A DNA stretch of 43,531 bases from Helicobacter brantae (lineage in GTDB: Bacteria > Campylobacterota > Campylobacteria > Campylobacterales > Helicobacteraceae). The translations under genes were made by a program, and so were the position numbers. Below, one piece after another: positions 6,283 to 15,467 of this stretch. The DNA lies in the NCBI RefSeq assembly GCF_003364205.1, contig NZ_NXLV01000012.1, positions 1 to 43,531 of the forward strand, in the 5' to 3' direction. The number at the start of each line of letters is the position of its first letter. The first letter of the stretch is position 1. The notes under the pieces were generated by a model. It had not been told where the DNA came from. It did no database searches and saw nothing but the letters and a program-made list of their open reading frames with translations.

Positions 6283-8148
6283 ATGAAAAGACACAACCCC
6301 TCAACAAAACAAGAACTCAAAAAACTCTGTCAAGACTCTAGCATCTCACTAGGTGATATTGATGTCAGCAAAATTACAGATATGAGTTTTTTGTTTGCAG
6401 ATACTCAAAGAAGCAATGATGAATTTATAGGCATTGAGAGTTGGGATGTTAGTAATGTAAAGTCTATGAAGGGAATGTTTTATTTTGCCGAATCTTTCAA
6501 TCGCTCTTTAGAAGATTGGGATGTGGGTAATGTTGAAAATATGAGTGAAATGTTTTATAAAGCAAGTGCTTTTAATCAATCCTTGCAAAAGTGGAATGTC
6601 AGTAAAGTGAGGGATATGAGCAAGATGTTTTGCTCTGCTAAGTCTTTCAATCAACCCATAGAGAATTGGGATGTAAGTAGTGTTAAGTCAATGAAAGAAA
6701 TGTTTTGTTGGGCAGAATCTTTTAACCAACCTCTAGGGAATTGGAATGTGGGTGGTGTCAAAGATATGAGCGAAATGTTTTATGGTGCTAAGTCTTTCAA
6801 TCAACCCCTAGATTTTTGGAATGTTGGCAAAGTTAAAGATATGAGAGGGATGTTTTGCTCTGCATATTCATTCACTCACCCCTTGAAAAGCTGGAATGTG
6901 AGTAGCGTGAGAGATATGCAAAGAATGTTTGAGAGTGCTGTATCTTTTAATCAATCTTTGGATTCTTGGGATGTCAGCAATGTCAAAACTATGAAAGAAA
7001 TGTTTTGTTGGGCAGAATCTTTTAACCAACCTCTAGGGAATTGGAATGTCTCTAGGGTTATCAATATGGATTCAATGTTTTGTTCTGCTAAGTCTTTCAA
7101 TCAACCTCTAGAGTCTTGGGATGTTTCAAAAGTAGAGGATATGAGTGGAATGTTTGCACACACAATGGAATTTAATCAACCTTTACAGAAATGGAATGTC
7201 TCAAGCGTAAAAAATATGAAGAGAATGTTTGCCTATACAAAAATATTCAATCAACCCCTAGATTCTTGGAATGTAGGCAATGTAGAAGATATGGGTGGAA
7301 TGTTTTTTTATGCTAAAGCATTCAATCAACCACTAGAGAAATGGAATGTCTCAAGCGTAAAAAATATGAGTGGAATGTTTGGCTATACACAAGAGTTTAA
7401 TCAGCCCCTAGAAGCTTGGAATGTGGGCAGTGTGAAATATATGGATGAGATGTTTCACAAAGCAAAAAGCTTCAATCAGCCTTTGCAGGGGTGGAATGTC
7501 TCAAATGTGGAAAGTATGCACAGAATGTTTTATTGGACTAAAGCTTTCAATCAGCCCCTAGAACAATGGGATGTGAGAAATGTAGAGAATATGAATAGGA
7601 TGTTTTGTTGGGCAGAGTCTTTCAATCAACCTTTGGGAGCTTGGAATGTAGGCAAGGTTAGAGATATGAGCGAAATGTTTTTCAAAGCAACAAGTTTTAA
7701 TCAGACTCTAGATTCTTGGGATGTTTCCAAAGTAGAAAATATGAGATCTATGTTTTCTCACGCAGAATTATTTAACCACCCTTTAGAGTCTTGGAATGTT
7801 TCAAATGTAGTGAATATGAAAGAAATGTTTTATAAGGCAAAAAACTTCAATCAGCCTTTGGAAAAGTGGAATGTAGGAAGAGTGGAGAATATGAGTGGAA
7901 TGTTTGGCTATGCAAAATCATTCAACCAGCCCTTAGATTCTTGGAATGTGGGCAATGTGGAAGATATGAGTGAAATGTTTTATAAAGCAAGTGCTTTTAA
8001 TCAGTCTCTAAAGAGTTGGAATATCTCAAAAGTGGAAAATATGAGAAGAATGTTTTATAAAGCTCATTCCCTCAAGCAATCCCTAGAGCAATGGGATATA
8101 AGCAGAGTAGAAGATAGAAGTGAGATGTTTGGGAGAGAGGATGATTGA
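6283..8148 (+). CDS. DUF285/BspA-type repeat protein (621 aa, 22 repeats)
   Basis: After about 64 N-terminal residues (MKRHNPSTKQELKKLCQDSS...) the protein is 22 uninterrupted units of exactly 25 residues of the form MFxxAxxFNQPLxxWNVSxV, then a five-residue linker, and it ends in GREDD. This matches the DUF285 repeat (PF03382) of BspA-like leucine-rich-repeat proteins, which mediate surface or host binding in some bacteria and protists. Here no signal peptide, lipobox or C-terminal sorting signal is visible, so a surface location is not supported. The open frame reaches back to ATG 6262, but ATG 6283 follows GGGAGGAAGAG and matches the start of the 5' stub. Confidence 0.9.
   Translation: MKRHNPSTKQELKKLCQDSSISLGDIDVSKITDMSFLFADTQRSNDEFIGIESWDVSNVKSMKGMFYFAESFNRSLEDWDVGNVENMSEMFYKASAFNQSLQKWNVSKVRDMSKMFCSAKSFNQPIENWDVSSVKSMKEMFCWAESFNQPLGNWNVGGVKDMSEMFYGAKSFNQPLDFWNVGKVKDMRGMFCSAYSFTHPLKSWNVSSVRDMQRMFESAVSFNQSLDSWDVSNVKTMKEMFCWAESFNQPLGNWNVSRVINMDSMFCSAKSFNQPLESWDVSKVEDMSGMFAHTMEFNQPLQKWNVSSVKNMKRMFAYTKIFNQPLDSWNVGNVEDMGGMFFYAKAFNQPLEKWNVSSVKNMSGMFGYTQEFNQPLEAWNVGSVKYMDEMFHKAKSFNQPLQGWNVSNVESMHRMFYWTKAFNQPLEQWDVRNVENMNRMFCWAESFNQPLGAWNVGKVRDMSEMFFKATSFNQTLDSWDVSKVENMRSMFSHAELFNHPLESWNVSNVVNMKEMFYKAKNFNQPLEKWNVGRVENMSGMFGYAKSFNQPLDSWNVGNVEDMSEMFYKASAFNQSLKSWNISKVENMRRMFYKAHSLKQSLEQWDISRVEDRSEMFGREDD
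6475..8124 (+). repeat. 22 tandem 75-bp coding repeats
   Basis: The repeat period is exactly 75 bp with no indels. Some units are near-identical: the segment coding KEMFCWAESFNQPLGNWNV occurs about 300 bp (four units) apart near 6690-6750 and 6990-7050, with a related unit near 7605. This points to internal duplication and continuing recombination. Confidence 0.95.
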
Positions 8149-8199
8149 GAGAATATAAAAAGATTTTCTATGATGTGTGAAGAACCAATGGATAATGTT

Positions 8200-8772
8200 T
8201 TAGATTTTATAGCTCTTGCGATGAAAGGGGGTGTAGCCTAGGGTTTTAATCTTTTGTATATGCTCTTTGGTGCAGTATCCACTATGAGAGGGGAAGTCAT
8301 AGTCAGGGAAAAGAGCGTGAATCTCTTGACACTCCAAGTCTTTGGAGTATTTGGCTAGGATTGAGGCTGAAGAGATTTGATGAATGAGAGAATCACCCTT
8401 GATGAGGGTTTGAAGTGGGATAAAAAGTGGAGCTTGGGCTTTGAAAGTGGAGTTGCCATCATAGATAAATTTTGTGATTTCACATCGCTTTATCATCTCT
8501 TCCATTATCTCTTCTAATCCCTCTCTTAGACATAGACTTAGCCCCTTTTCATCAATCTCTTGAGGAGTTTTTTTGACAATGTGATGAGCTATCTCTTTTG
8601 TTTGAAGCACGCTTTTGGCAATCTCTTCTCTAGCTTTAGGAGAGAGCTTTTTGCTGTCTTTGATGGCTAGATGAGAGAGTGAGGGGATAAGCTCCTCACT
8701 ATAAGCCACACCACAGATAAACAAGCTCCCTCCTACACTCCCTCTCCCTGCTTCATCAATCCCACAAATCAT
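8200..8772 (-). CDS. rnhB: Ribonuclease HII
   Basis: Cleaves the RNA strand of RNA-DNA hybrids and removes ribonucleotides from DNA. The 190-residue protein has the N-terminal GIDEAGRG motif with catalytic D6 and E7, D105 in IYDGN and D127 in KGDSLI, completing the four-acid site. KDSKKLS is the usual substrate loop. Its ATG overlaps the stop of the upstream ATPase gene by four bases, so the two are coupled. Length is normal for Helicobacter. Confidence 0.97.
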   Translation of the reverse strand: MICGIDEAGRGSVGGSLFICGVAYSEELIPSLSHLAIKDSKKLSPKAREEIAKSVLQTKEIAHHIVKKTPQEIDEKGLSLCLREGLEEIMEEMIKRCEITKFIYDGNSTFKAQAPLFIPLQTLIKGDSLIHQISSASILAKYSKDLECQEIHALFPDYDFPSHSGYCTKEHIQKIKTLGYTPFHRKSYKI

Positions 8773-9806
8773 TCTATTTCTCCTAGGCTAAGTTCCAAAA
8801 AGTCAAATACCCCATCCATTTCCCAATCTTTTTCTAATGTGATGATTCTAACTTGAGGATAGGGAGATTTTTTGATTTTTTGGGAGATAAATTCTTGGTG
8901 AGCAAAAGGGGCGAAGAAAAACACCCCGTGCTTTTGGGTGATAAAAAAGTTTTGATCATCATAACAGAGTGTATCATCATTTTTTTCTAAAAAAATCAAA
9001 AGCTCTAGCACAAACATATTCTCTAGCATTTGCAAGATTGTGCTTTGGGGAGAAAGGGCTTTGGGGAGAGAAAAATCATAAAAATAGATTTTTTTGGGCT
9101 TGTTTTCTTGGATATGGGGCAGACTTAGCATAATCCCCTCACTCTCTAGTCTATCCCACAGCTCATATAGCCGATCTTTGGAGATTTTTCGCTCTTTTTT
9201 GAGCAGTGAGTAGAATTGATTAGTGGTGAGCTTGGAAGAGGCAAATGAGGAGAGTTTGCAAAAGATAGAGAAACTATCTTCTAGGGCGATTTTGAGATTT
9301 TCTTGTTTGGTTTTGATTTTTTGGAATTCTGCCAAAAAAGGCATTTGAGGGAGATTGCCATCTTTGATGAAATTTTTTAGCAAGGTTGTAGGTAGGGAGT
9401 TTTTGCGATCAAAACTCACATACTCTGCAAAGCTAAGGTTTCTCATTTTTAGGAGTGAGAAAGAGGGGAGAGTATGGGGGAGAGTGGAGATGAGAATGAT
9501 TGAGGGGAGATTGGGGAGAGTGAAGCTAGGAGAGTAAGAATCAAGGATTAAAAACTCGATTTTTTTCTCCAAAAATAATTTAAGCAATTCACTTTTGGCT
9601 TCTTCTAGATTCACTCTTGGATCTTGACAATCAAGATAGGCAATTTTTTTGCTAGGGAGATTGAGTGAGGAAGCAAAATCAAAAGCCAAAGAGGTTTTCC
9701 CACTCTTTGGAGCTCCATAGATTAGGGTTTTGGGAGAGGGGAGAGTAAAATCTCTTGGGAGAGTGTTGTAAGATTTTTCATTGTAGTATTGCCAAAAAGG
9801 GTGCAT
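8769..9806 (-). CDS. AAA-type ATP-binding protein (345 aa)
   Basis: Walker A is GAPKSGKTS (residues 31-39) and a Walker B-like LILDS lies at 86-90. The C-terminal part has a winged-helix-like segment (KERKISKDRLYELWDRLESE) followed by a nuclease-fold-like stretch. The layout resembles the ATPase plus DUF4143-type proteins. As I recall, a hypothetical ATP-binding protein occupies the same position beside rpsJ and near rnhB in H. pylori. The cellular role is not known. The RBS is weak and the gene is divergent from rpsJ. Confidence 0.8.
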   Translation of the reverse strand: MHPFWQYYNEKSYNTLPRDFTLPSPKTLIYGAPKSGKTSLAFDFASSLNLPSKKIAYLDCQDPRVNLEEAKSELLKLFLEKKIEFLILDSYSPSFTLPNLPSIILISTLPHTLPSFSLLKMRNLSFAEYVSFDRKNSLPTTLLKNFIKDGNLPQMPFLAEFQKIKTKQENLKIALEDSFSIFCKLSSFASSKLTTNQFYSLLKKERKISKDRLYELWDRLESEGIMLSLPHIQENKPKKIYFYDFSLPKALSPQSTILQMLENMFVLELLIFLEKNDDTLCYDDQNFFITQKHGVFFFAPFAHQEFISQKIKKSPYPQVRIITLEKDWEMDGVFDFLELSLGEIE

Positions 9807-9847
9807 CTTTTTCCTTGAAAATTTTCTTCAAAGGGATTGTATCTTAG

Positions 9848-9868
9848 GTTTCCTTTTTTTAAGGAAAC
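9848..9868. promoter_or_regulatory. Hairpin between divergent ATPase and rpsJ genes
   Basis: GTTTCCTT (9848-9855), a five-T loop and AAGGAAAC (9861-9868) form a perfect 8-bp inverted repeat. It lies upstream of both flanking genes, so it is not a terminator for either. It may be a protein-binding site or simply a chance palindrome. Confidence 0.35.
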
Positions 9869-9906
9869 AAATTTGAGAAAGAATACCCAAATTTAGCGTT
9901 ATTGTA

Positions 9907-9936
9907 TTGACTTATAGTGGTGTGTTTTTATATAAT
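9907..9936 (+). promoter_or_regulatory. Promoter of the S10 operon
   Basis: TTGACT (9907-9912) and TATAAT (9931-9936) are 18 bp apart, a near-consensus housekeeping promoter. It would start transcription around 9943, giving a leader of about 50 bases before rpsJ. Confidence 0.75.
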
Positions 9937-9954
9937 CACAGCTTCCCAAAATAA

Positions 9955-9972
9955 CATCAATGCAAATTGATG
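9955..9972 (+). promoter_or_regulatory. Leader hairpin of the S10 operon
   Basis: CATCAAT (9955-9961), loop GCAA and ATTGATG (9966-9972) form a perfect 7-bp stem with a GNRA-type tetraloop, just before the rpsJ ribosome site. It is too short to be the E. coli-type L4 leader, but it is the only structured element in the operon leader. Confidence 0.4.
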
Positions 9973-9995
9973 AGTTCTTTAAGTGAGGAAAAAAT

Positions 9996-10310
9996 ATGGA
10001 AAAAATTAGATTAAAGCTCAAGGCTTACGATCATAGAGTGCTTGATAGATCCGTTGTGGCTATCGTAGAAGCAGTGAAGAGAACAGGTTCGGAGATCAAA
10101 GGTCCTATCCCTTTGCCTACAAAGAAAAGACGATATACAGTTCTTAGATCTCCACACATCAACAAAGATTCAAGAGAGCAGTTTGAGATCAGAATTCACA
10201 GCAGAATTATTGATATTATGTCTGCTACTCCTGATACTGTGGATAGTTTGATGAGCCTAGATTTAGCACCTGAGGTCGATGTAGAAGTCGTATCTATGGG
10301 TAAAAATTAA
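9996..10310 (+). CDS. rpsJ: 30S ribosomal protein S10
   Basis: A 104-residue S10 with the conserved [14 protein letters not shown] start, [19 protein letters not shown] and the [14 protein letters not shown] segment. S10 sits in the 30S head and also acts in transcription antitermination (NusE). It is the first gene of the long ribosomal operon, behind a clear TTGACT/TATAAT promoter and a GAGG ribosome site. Confidence 0.98.
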   Translation: MEKIRLKLKAYDHRVLDRSVVAIVEAVKRTGSEIKGPIPLPTKKRRYTVLRSPHINKDSREQFEIRIHSRIIDIMSATPDTVDSLMSLDLAPEVDVEVVSMGKN

Positions 10311-10326
10311 GTGAGAGGTAGTGATT

Positions 10327-10905
10327 ATGGAATTTATCGTTCAAAAAATTGGTATGAGTAGAACAATAGGATCTTCAAGCACTGCTGTAACACTTTTGAA
10401 AGTTTTGAATGCAAAAGTTTGTAGTTTGCGTGAAGATGGTAAGGCTTTGGTTGCTTACTCTCAAGGCAAAGAGTTCAATAAAGCGATTGAGGGACAACAA
10501 AAAAAATACAGCCTAAGCAAAGAGTTCAATCGATTTGCGACTTTGGCAGTAACCAATCAAGAAATCGGTGATTTGGATACAAGTATTTTGGGTGAAAGCA
10601 AAGTAGTAAAAACGACTTTCAAAACAAAAGGTCGTGGATTTAGTGGTGCGATGAAGCGATGGAATTTCCAAGGTGGTCCTGCAGCACACGGAAGCCGATT
10701 CCACAGAAGATTGGGATCTATTGGTAATCGTGAGTGGCCTGGTAGAGTTCAACCTGGTAAGAAAATGGCTGGACACTATGGAAATGAGCAAGTCAGTGCA
10801 AAAAATGAAATCATCTCTTTTGATAAAGAGAATGGAATCTTGGTTCTTAAGGGTTCTGTTGCAGGTTTCAATAATGCATATGGAAAAATCAAAGTTGTAG
10901 GATAA
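10327..10905 (+). CDS. rplC: 50S ribosomal protein L3
   Basis: A 192-residue L3 with [12 protein letters not shown] at the start, the [22 protein letters not shown] loop region near the peptidyl-transferase centre and [17 protein letters not shown] 10321 is also in frame, but ATG 10327 is better spaced from GAGAGG. L3 nucleates 50S assembly near the 23S rRNA 3' end. Confidence 0.98.
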   Translation: MEFIVQKIGMSRTIGSSSTAVTLLKVLNAKVCSLREDGKALVAYSQGKEFNKAIEGQQKKYSLSKEFNRFATLAVTNQEIGDLDTSILGESKVVKTTFKTKGRGFSGAMKRWNFQGGPAAHGSRFHRRLGSIGNREWPGRVQPGKKMAGHYGNEQVSAKNEIISFDKENGILVLKGSVAGFNNAYGKIKVVG

Positions 10906-10909
10906 GGTA

Positions 10910-11521
10910 ATGAAAGCATTAGTTTTAGATTCTAAGATGAAACAAACAAGTGAAGTTGCGTTGCCTGAAAGATATAAAGAGATTAAAGAGCACAATCTTT
11001 ATCTTTATGTCAAGTCTTATCTTGCTTCTTTGCGTGCAAATAGTGCAAGTGCGAAGACAAGAGGAGAAGTGAGTGGTGGAGGCAAGAAACCTTGGGCTCA
11101 AAAAGGTGGCGGTCGTGCAAGAGCAGGAAGTATTACTTCTCCTGTATTTGTAGGTGGAGGTGTATCTCACGGACCAAGCAACAACAAAAACTACAATCTC
11201 AAAGTCAATAAGAAGCAAAAAAGACTAGCTCTTGAGTTTGCACTTAGACAAAAAGCTGAGATGGGGAAACTCTATGTGGTTGATTCTGTTGCTGTGGCAA
11301 GTGGTAAGACAAAAGATGCATTTAATATGTTTAAAAGCCTCAATGAAAGAAGCACACTCTTTGTCGCTCAAATGAGTGATGAGCCTACATTCTTGGCTTA
11401 TAGAAACCTAAAAAACTGCTATCTTGCAGATAGTAATGAGCTTAATGCTTATCTTGTAGCAGCTTTCCGATCTGTTGTGATTGAAAAAGCAGTTTTTGAT
11501 GAAATTGTGAAAGAGGGTTAA
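10910..11521 (+). CDS. rplD: 50S ribosomal protein L4
   Basis: A 203-residue L4. The loop [20 protein letters not shown] followed by [20 protein letters not shown] is the conserved extension lining the exit tunnel. L4 of E. coli autoregulates the S10 operon; no equivalent leader structure is evident here beyond one small hairpin. The start ATG follows AGGTA, four bases after rplC. Confidence 0.98.
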   Translation: MKALVLDSKMKQTSEVALPERYKEIKEHNLYLYVKSYLASLRANSASAKTRGEVSGGGKKPWAQKGGGRARAGSITSPVFVGGGVSHGPSNNKNYNLKVNKKQKRLALEFALRQKAEMGKLYVVDSVAVASGKTKDAFNMFKSLNERSTLFVAQMSDEPTFLAYRNLKNCYLADSNELNAYLVAAFRSVVIEKAVFDEIVKEG

Positions 11522-11525
11522 GGCT

Positions 11526-11807
11526 ATGGCAGATATTACAGATATCAAATCGATTTTATATACAGAGAAGTCTTTGGCACTTCAAGAGAGTGGTGTTTTG
11601 GTTGTGCAAACTTCTTCAAAAGTGAGCAAAAATCAACTCAAGCAAGTATTCAAAGAGTATTTTGGATTCACTCCTGAGAGAATCAATTCTTTGAAACAAA
11701 ATGGAAAAGTCAAGCGATTTAAAGGACGCGAGGGCAAGAGAGCGACTTATAAGAAGTTCTATGTCAAATTGCCCGAGGGTGCAAAAATTGACGCTTTGGC
11801 AGTGTAA
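11526..11807 (+). CDS. rplW: 50S ribosomal protein L23
   Basis: A 93-residue L23 with the [14 protein letters not shown] start, [16 protein letters not shown] and [21 protein letters not shown]23 forms the docking site for signal recognition particle and trigger factor at the exit of the ribosomal tunnel. It is spaced four bases after rplD. Confidence 0.97.
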   Translation: MADITDIKSILYTEKSLALQESGVLVVQTSSKVSKNQLKQVFKEYFGFTPERINSLKQNGKVKRFKGREGKRATYKKFYVKLPEGAKIDALAV

Positions 11808-11818
11808 AGGAGAGTTAA

Positions 11819-12646
11819 ATGGCTATTAAAACTTATAAACCTTATACGCCTTCTAGGCGATTTATGTCAAACCTTAGCTCAAAAGATATTACAGCAAAGC
11901 CAAGCGTTCGCTCTTTGCTTGTCAAGCTTCCTGTGAGTGCAGGTAGAAACAATAATGGAAGAATCACAAGTCGTCATAAAGAGGGTGGAGCTAAGAAGCT
12001 CTATCGTATCATTGACTTCAAGAGAAATAAGTTCAATATCGAAGGAAAAGTGGCAGCGATTGAGTATGATCCATACAGAAACTGCCGAATTGCTTTGGTT
12101 GTTTATCCTGATGGAGAGAAGCGATACATTATTCGCCCTAGTGGATTAAATGTAGGTGATAGCGTCATCTCTGCTGAGAGTGGATTGGATATCAAAGTAG
12201 GTTTTGCAATGAAGCTCAAAAGCATTCCTGTGGGAACAATCGTTCATAATATCGAAATGCACCCAGGAGCTGGAGGACAGCTTGCTAGAAGTGCAGGAGC
12301 AAGTGCTCAGATTATGGGAAGAGAAGGAAAATATACAACTCTTAGAATGCCAAGTGGTGAGATGAGATATATCCTTGAAGAGTGTATGGCTACAATTGGT
12401 GTAGTAGGAAATGAGGACTTTATCAATATCTCTATCGGTAAAGCAGGACGCAATCGACACAGAGGAATCAGACCTCAAACTAGAGGTAGTGCGATGAACC
12501 CAGTAGATCACCCACATGGTGGAGGTGAAGGTAAAACAGGTTCAAGCGGACATCCTGTATCTCCATGGGGAACACCTGCTAAGGGTTATAAAACTCGAAG
12601 AAAAAAAGCAAGTGATCGATTGATTATCTCAAGAAGAAAGAAATAA
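11819..12646 (+). CDS. rplB: 50S ribosomal protein L2
   Basis: A 275-residue L2 of standard length. It has the [19 protein letters not shown] start region and the [11 protein letters not shown] loop with the conserved histidine near the peptidyl-transferase centre, then [14 protein letters not shown]2 is needed for subunit joining and peptidyl transfer. Confidence 0.98.
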   Translation: MAIKTYKPYTPSRRFMSNLSSKDITAKPSVRSLLVKLPVSAGRNNNGRITSRHKEGGAKKLYRIIDFKRNKFNIEGKVAAIEYDPYRNCRIALVVYPDGEKRYIIRPSGLNVGDSVISAESGLDIKVGFAMKLKSIPVGTIVHNIEMHPGAGGQLARSAGASAQIMGREGKYTTLRMPSGEMRYILEECMATIGVVGNEDFINISIGKAGRNRHRGIRPQTRGSAMNPVDHPHGGGEGKTGSSGHPVSPWGTPAKGYKTRRKKASDRLIISRRKK

Positions 12647-12655
12647 GGAAAGAAA

Positions 12656-12937
12656 ATGGCTAGATCAGTAAAAAAAGGTCCTTTTATCGATGAGAGCTTG
12701 TTGAAAAAAGTCATTAAAGCAAAAGAGACAAAGGACAGCAAACCTATTAAAACTTGGTCACGCAGAAGTATGATTTTGCCCGATATGATTGGATTGACTT
12801 TCAATGTCCATAATGGTCGTGCATTTGTGCCTGTATATGTGACAGAAAATCATGTAGGTTACAAACTTGGTGAGTTTGCTCCTACAAGAACATTTAAAGG
12901 ACACAAAGGAAGTGTCCAAAAGAAAATCGGTAAGTAA
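12656..12937 (+). CDS. rpsS: 30S ribosomal protein S19
   Basis: A 93-residue S19 with [28 protein letters not shown] and the C-terminal [15 protein letters not shown]19 lies in the 30S head beside S13, at the A-site finger contact. The gene is ten bases after rplB with an AAGGAAAG ribosome site. Confidence 0.98.
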   Translation: MARSVKKGPFIDESLLKKVIKAKETKDSKPIKTWSRRSMILPDMIGLTFNVHNGRAFVPVYVTENHVGYKLGEFAPTRTFKGHKGSVQKKIGK

Positions 12938-12947
12938 GGAGTGAGTG

Positions 12948-13301
12948 ATGAGTAAAGCATTATTGAGATACATTAGACTTTCTCCTACAAAAGCTCGCCT
13001 TGTAGCAAGAGAAGTGCAAGGAATGAATGCAGAAGTGGCAATCGCAAGTCTTGAATTTACTCCTAATAAAGCAGCAAGAGTGATTTCTAAAGTGATTGCT
13101 TCAGCAGTTGCAAATGGTGGATATGAGCCACAATCTGTGGTCGTAAAATCTTGTCGTGTTGATGCAGGTCCAGTGTTAAGACGCTTTATGCCAAGAGCAA
13201 GAGGTAGAGCAACACCGATTCGCAAACCAACTTCACATATTTTTGTAGAGGTTGCATTGCAATCAGCAGATAAGAAAAAAACCAAGAAAGAGGGCAAGTA
13301 A
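12948..13301 (+). CDS. rplV: 50S ribosomal protein L22
   Basis: A 117-residue L22 with [19 protein letters not shown] and the tunnel loop ending at [18 protein letters not shown] 12945 is in frame, but ATG 12948 has the better distance from AAGGAG. L22 lines the exit tunnel near the macrolide site. Confidence 0.97.
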   Translation: MSKALLRYIRLSPTKARLVAREVQGMNAEVAIASLEFTPNKAARVISKVIASAVANGGYEPQSVVVKSCRVDAGPVLRRFMPRARGRATPIRKPTSHIFVEVALQSADKKKTKKEGK

Positions 13302-14003
13302 ATGGGACAAAAAGTTAATCCAATAGGTTTAAGACTAGGAATCAATAGAAATTGGACTTCAAGATGGTTTCCTGGATCTGCTGTGACTCCAAACAATATC
13401 TTGGAAGATCACAAAATCCGAAAATTCCTCAAAAAAGAGCTTTATTATGCAGGAATTAGTGAAATCATTATTGAAAAAGCAGCTAAGAAGCTTAGAGTAA
13501 CCGTCGTCGCTGCACGCCCCGGACTTATCATTGGTAAGAAAGGTGCAGATATTGAGAAGGTAAAAGAGTCTTTGAAAAAGATTGTTCAAAAAGATGTAGC
13601 AATCAATATCAAAGAGGTTAAACGCCCACAGGCTGACGCTCAACTTGCTGCTGAGAGTGTTGCAACTCAACTTGAGCGAAGAGTGGCTTTCAGAAGAGCG
13701 ATGAAAAAGGTTATGCAATCAGCAATGAAATCAGGTGCGAAAGGAATCAAAGTCAAGGTTTCTGGAAGACTTGCAGGTGCTGAGATGGCAAGAACTGAGT
13801 GGTATATGGAGGGAAGAGTTCCACTTCATACACTGAGAGCAAAAATCGATTATGGTTTTGCTGAAGCGATGACAACTTATGGAATCATCGGTGTTAAGGT
13901 ATGGATTTTCAAAGGTGAAGTTCTTCACAAAGGGATTCAAGCTGAGAAGCGTGAAGAGAGTAGCAAAGAAGATCGCCCAAAATCAAGAAGAGGGAGACAA
14001 TAA
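13302..14003 (+). CDS. rpsC: 30S ribosomal protein S3
   Basis: A 233-residue S3. [18 protein letters not shown] opens the protein, and the KH motif [17 protein letters not shown] is clear, as is [13 protein letters not shown]. The tail is basic and charged. S3 forms part of the mRNA entry helicase. The start immediately follows the rplV stop. Confidence 0.98.
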   Translation: MGQKVNPIGLRLGINRNWTSRWFPGSAVTPNNILEDHKIRKFLKKELYYAGISEIIIEKAAKKLRVTVVAARPGLIIGKKGADIEKVKESLKKIVQKDVAINIKEVKRPQADAQLAAESVATQLERRVAFRRAMKKVMQSAMKSGAKGIKVKVSGRLAGAEMARTEWYMEGRVPLHTLRAKIDYGFAEAMTTYGIIGVKVWIFKGEVLHKGIQAEKREESSKEDRPKSRRGRQ

Positions 14004-14006
14004 GCT

Positions 14007-14432
14007 ATGTTGATGCCAAAAAGAACAAAATACAGAAAACAACAAAAAGGACGCAATAGAGGAAAATCTTTCAGAGGTGCTTCTTTGGCGTTTGGAAACA
14101 TTGGGATCAAAGCCCTAGAGCACGGAAGAATTGATTCTAGACAGATCGAGGCTGCAAGGATTGCAATGACTAGACATATCAAGAGAGCAGGTAAGGTTTG
14201 GATTCGTGTTTTCCCTGATAAGCCTTTGACAGCTAAACCACTTGAGACAAGAATGGGTAAAGGTAAGGGTGCAGTTGATAAGTGGGTGATGAATATCAAG
14301 CCAGGAAGAATCATTTATGAAATGATCGGAATCGATGAGGCAACAGCTAGGGACGCTCTAGCACTTGCACAAAGCAAATTGCCTTTCAAAACTAAAATTG
14401 TTACTAGCGAGAGTGAAAATGAAATTTACTGA
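14007..14432 (+). CDS. rplP: 50S ribosomal protein L16
   Basis: A 141-residue L16 starting [20 protein letters not shown], with [13 protein letters not shown] and PGRIIYEM. L16 helps position the A- and P-site tRNAs. Its last 14 bases overlap the start of rpmC. Confidence 0.97.
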   Translation: MLMPKRTKYRKQQKGRNRGKSFRGASLAFGNIGIKALEHGRIDSRQIEAARIAMTRHIKRAGKVWIRVFPDKPLTAKPLETRMGKGKGAVDKWVMNIKPGRIIYEMIGIDEATARDALALAQSKLPFKTKIVTSESENEIY

Positions 14433-14607
14433 GTTGAAAGAAAAAGGAATGGAGGAGCTACACGCTCTTCTTAAAGAGAAAAAATCGGCGTTGTTTGAGC
14501 TAAAACTCAAACTTAAGACAATGCAATTGACTAATCCTAGTGAAATCCAAAGTGTGAGAAAAGATATCGCTAGAATCAATACTGCGATTAATGCAAAGAA
14601 GGATTAA
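14419..14607 (+). CDS. rpmC: 50S ribosomal protein L29
   Basis: A 62-residue L29: [20 protein letters not shown], then [23 protein letters not shown]. An open frame extends upstream inside rplP, but ATG 14419 gives the family start, preceded by GCGAGAGTGAAA. L29 sits by the tunnel exit next to L23. Confidence 0.95.
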   Translation: MKFTELKEKGMEELHALLKEKKSALFELKLKLKTMQLTNPSEIQSVRKDIARINTAINAKKD

Positions 14608-14610
14608 GAG

Positions 14611-14868
14611 ATGAATAAAGAACCACACAAAAGAATTATTCAAGGGAAAGTTGTCAGCAAGGCAGGTGATAAGAGCGTTGTGATTTTGGTTGAGCGAAAG
14701 GTTGTTCATCCAAAGTATAGAAAAATCGTTAAGCGATTTAAGAAATACACAATTCACGATGAAAACAATAGTGTTAAAGTAGGTGATGTGATTAGTGCGA
14801 TTGAGTGCAAACCAATCTCTAAAACAAAAACATTTAACTTGCAAAATATTGTTTCAGTAGGAGTTTAA
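14611..14868 (+). CDS. rpsQ: 30S ribosomal protein S17
   Basis: An 85-residue S17 with [38 protein letters not shown] and [17 protein letters not shown]. It is a primary 16S rRNA binding protein of the OB fold. Three bases separate it from rpmC. Confidence 0.97.
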   Translation: MNKEPHKRIIQGKVVSKAGDKSVVILVERKVVHPKYRKIVKRFKKYTIHDENNSVKVGDVISAIECKPISKTKTFNLQNIVSVGV

Positions 14869-14870
14869 GT

Positions 14871-15239
14871 ATGATTCAAAGTTTTACACGATTAAATGTT
14901 GCAGATAATAGTGGTGCAAAAGAGATTATGTGTATCAAGGTTTTGGGTGGAAGCCATAGAAGATACGCGACAGTAGGTGATGTAATCGTGGCATCTGTCA
15001 AAAAGGCGATTCCAAACGGAAAAGTCAAAAAGGGACAAGTTGTCAAAGCAGTTGTTGTAAGAACCAAAAAAGAAATCCAAAGAGAAGATGGATCTCTAGT
15101 GCGATTTGATGATAACGCTGCTGTTATCTTGGACGCAAAAAGAGAGCCTATTGGAACGAGGATTTTTGGTCCTGTAAGTAGAGAAGTGCGATATGCGAAT
15201 TTTATGAAGATTGTATCGTTAGCTCCGGAGGTATTGTAA
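14871..15239 (+). CDS. rplN: 50S ribosomal protein L14
   Basis: A 122-residue L14: [40 protein letters not shown], and [20 protein letters not shown] at the end. It lies at the subunit interface near L19. The length is exactly standard. Confidence 0.98.
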   Translation: MIQSFTRLNVADNSGAKEIMCIKVLGGSHRRYATVGDVIVASVKKAIPNGKVKKGQVVKAVVVRTKKEIQREDGSLVRFDDNAAVILDAKREPIGTRIFGPVSREVRYANFMKIVSLAPEVL

Positions 15240-15467
15240 GTGGCAAAGTTTAAGATTAAAAGAGGTGATAGCGTAAAAGTTATCGCTGGTGATGATAAAG
15301 GCAAGGTAGGAAAAGTGCTTTTTGTATATCCAAAAACTGCTCAAGTGGTTGTAGAGGGTTGCAAAATGGTAAAAAAAGCGATTAAACCCACTGAGGAAAA
15401 TCCTAAGGGTGGATTTATCAACAAAGAAGCTCCAATGAGTATTTCTAATGTGAAAAAGGAGCAGTAA
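15240..15467 (+). CDS. rplX: 50S ribosomal protein L24
   Basis: A 75-residue L24 starting at GTG 15240, directly after the rplN stop and behind GGAGG of the rplN 3' end. It has the KOW motif [20 protein letters not shown], and [16 protein letters not shown] near the C-terminus. L24 is an assembly-initiator protein of the 50S subunit. Confidence 0.97.
   Translation: MAKFKIKRGDSVKVIAGDDKGKVGKVLFVYPKTAQVVVEGCKMVKKAIKPTEENPKGGFINKEAPMSISNVKKEQ

Noticed and set aside
6475-8124. CRISPR-like or satellite array
   Set aside because: The 75-bp period is in frame throughout and encodes a known protein repeat. There are no constant repeats with variable spacers.
1-8200. Insertion sequence or phage origin for the island
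   Set aside because: No transposase, integrase, phage gene or terminal inverted repeats were seen. The repeats present are gene-derived and fit homologous recombination.
9355-9537. Plus-strand 60-residue ORF inside the ATPase gene
   Set aside because: It is antisense to a gene with a clear Walker motif, has no ribosome site and no family resemblance.
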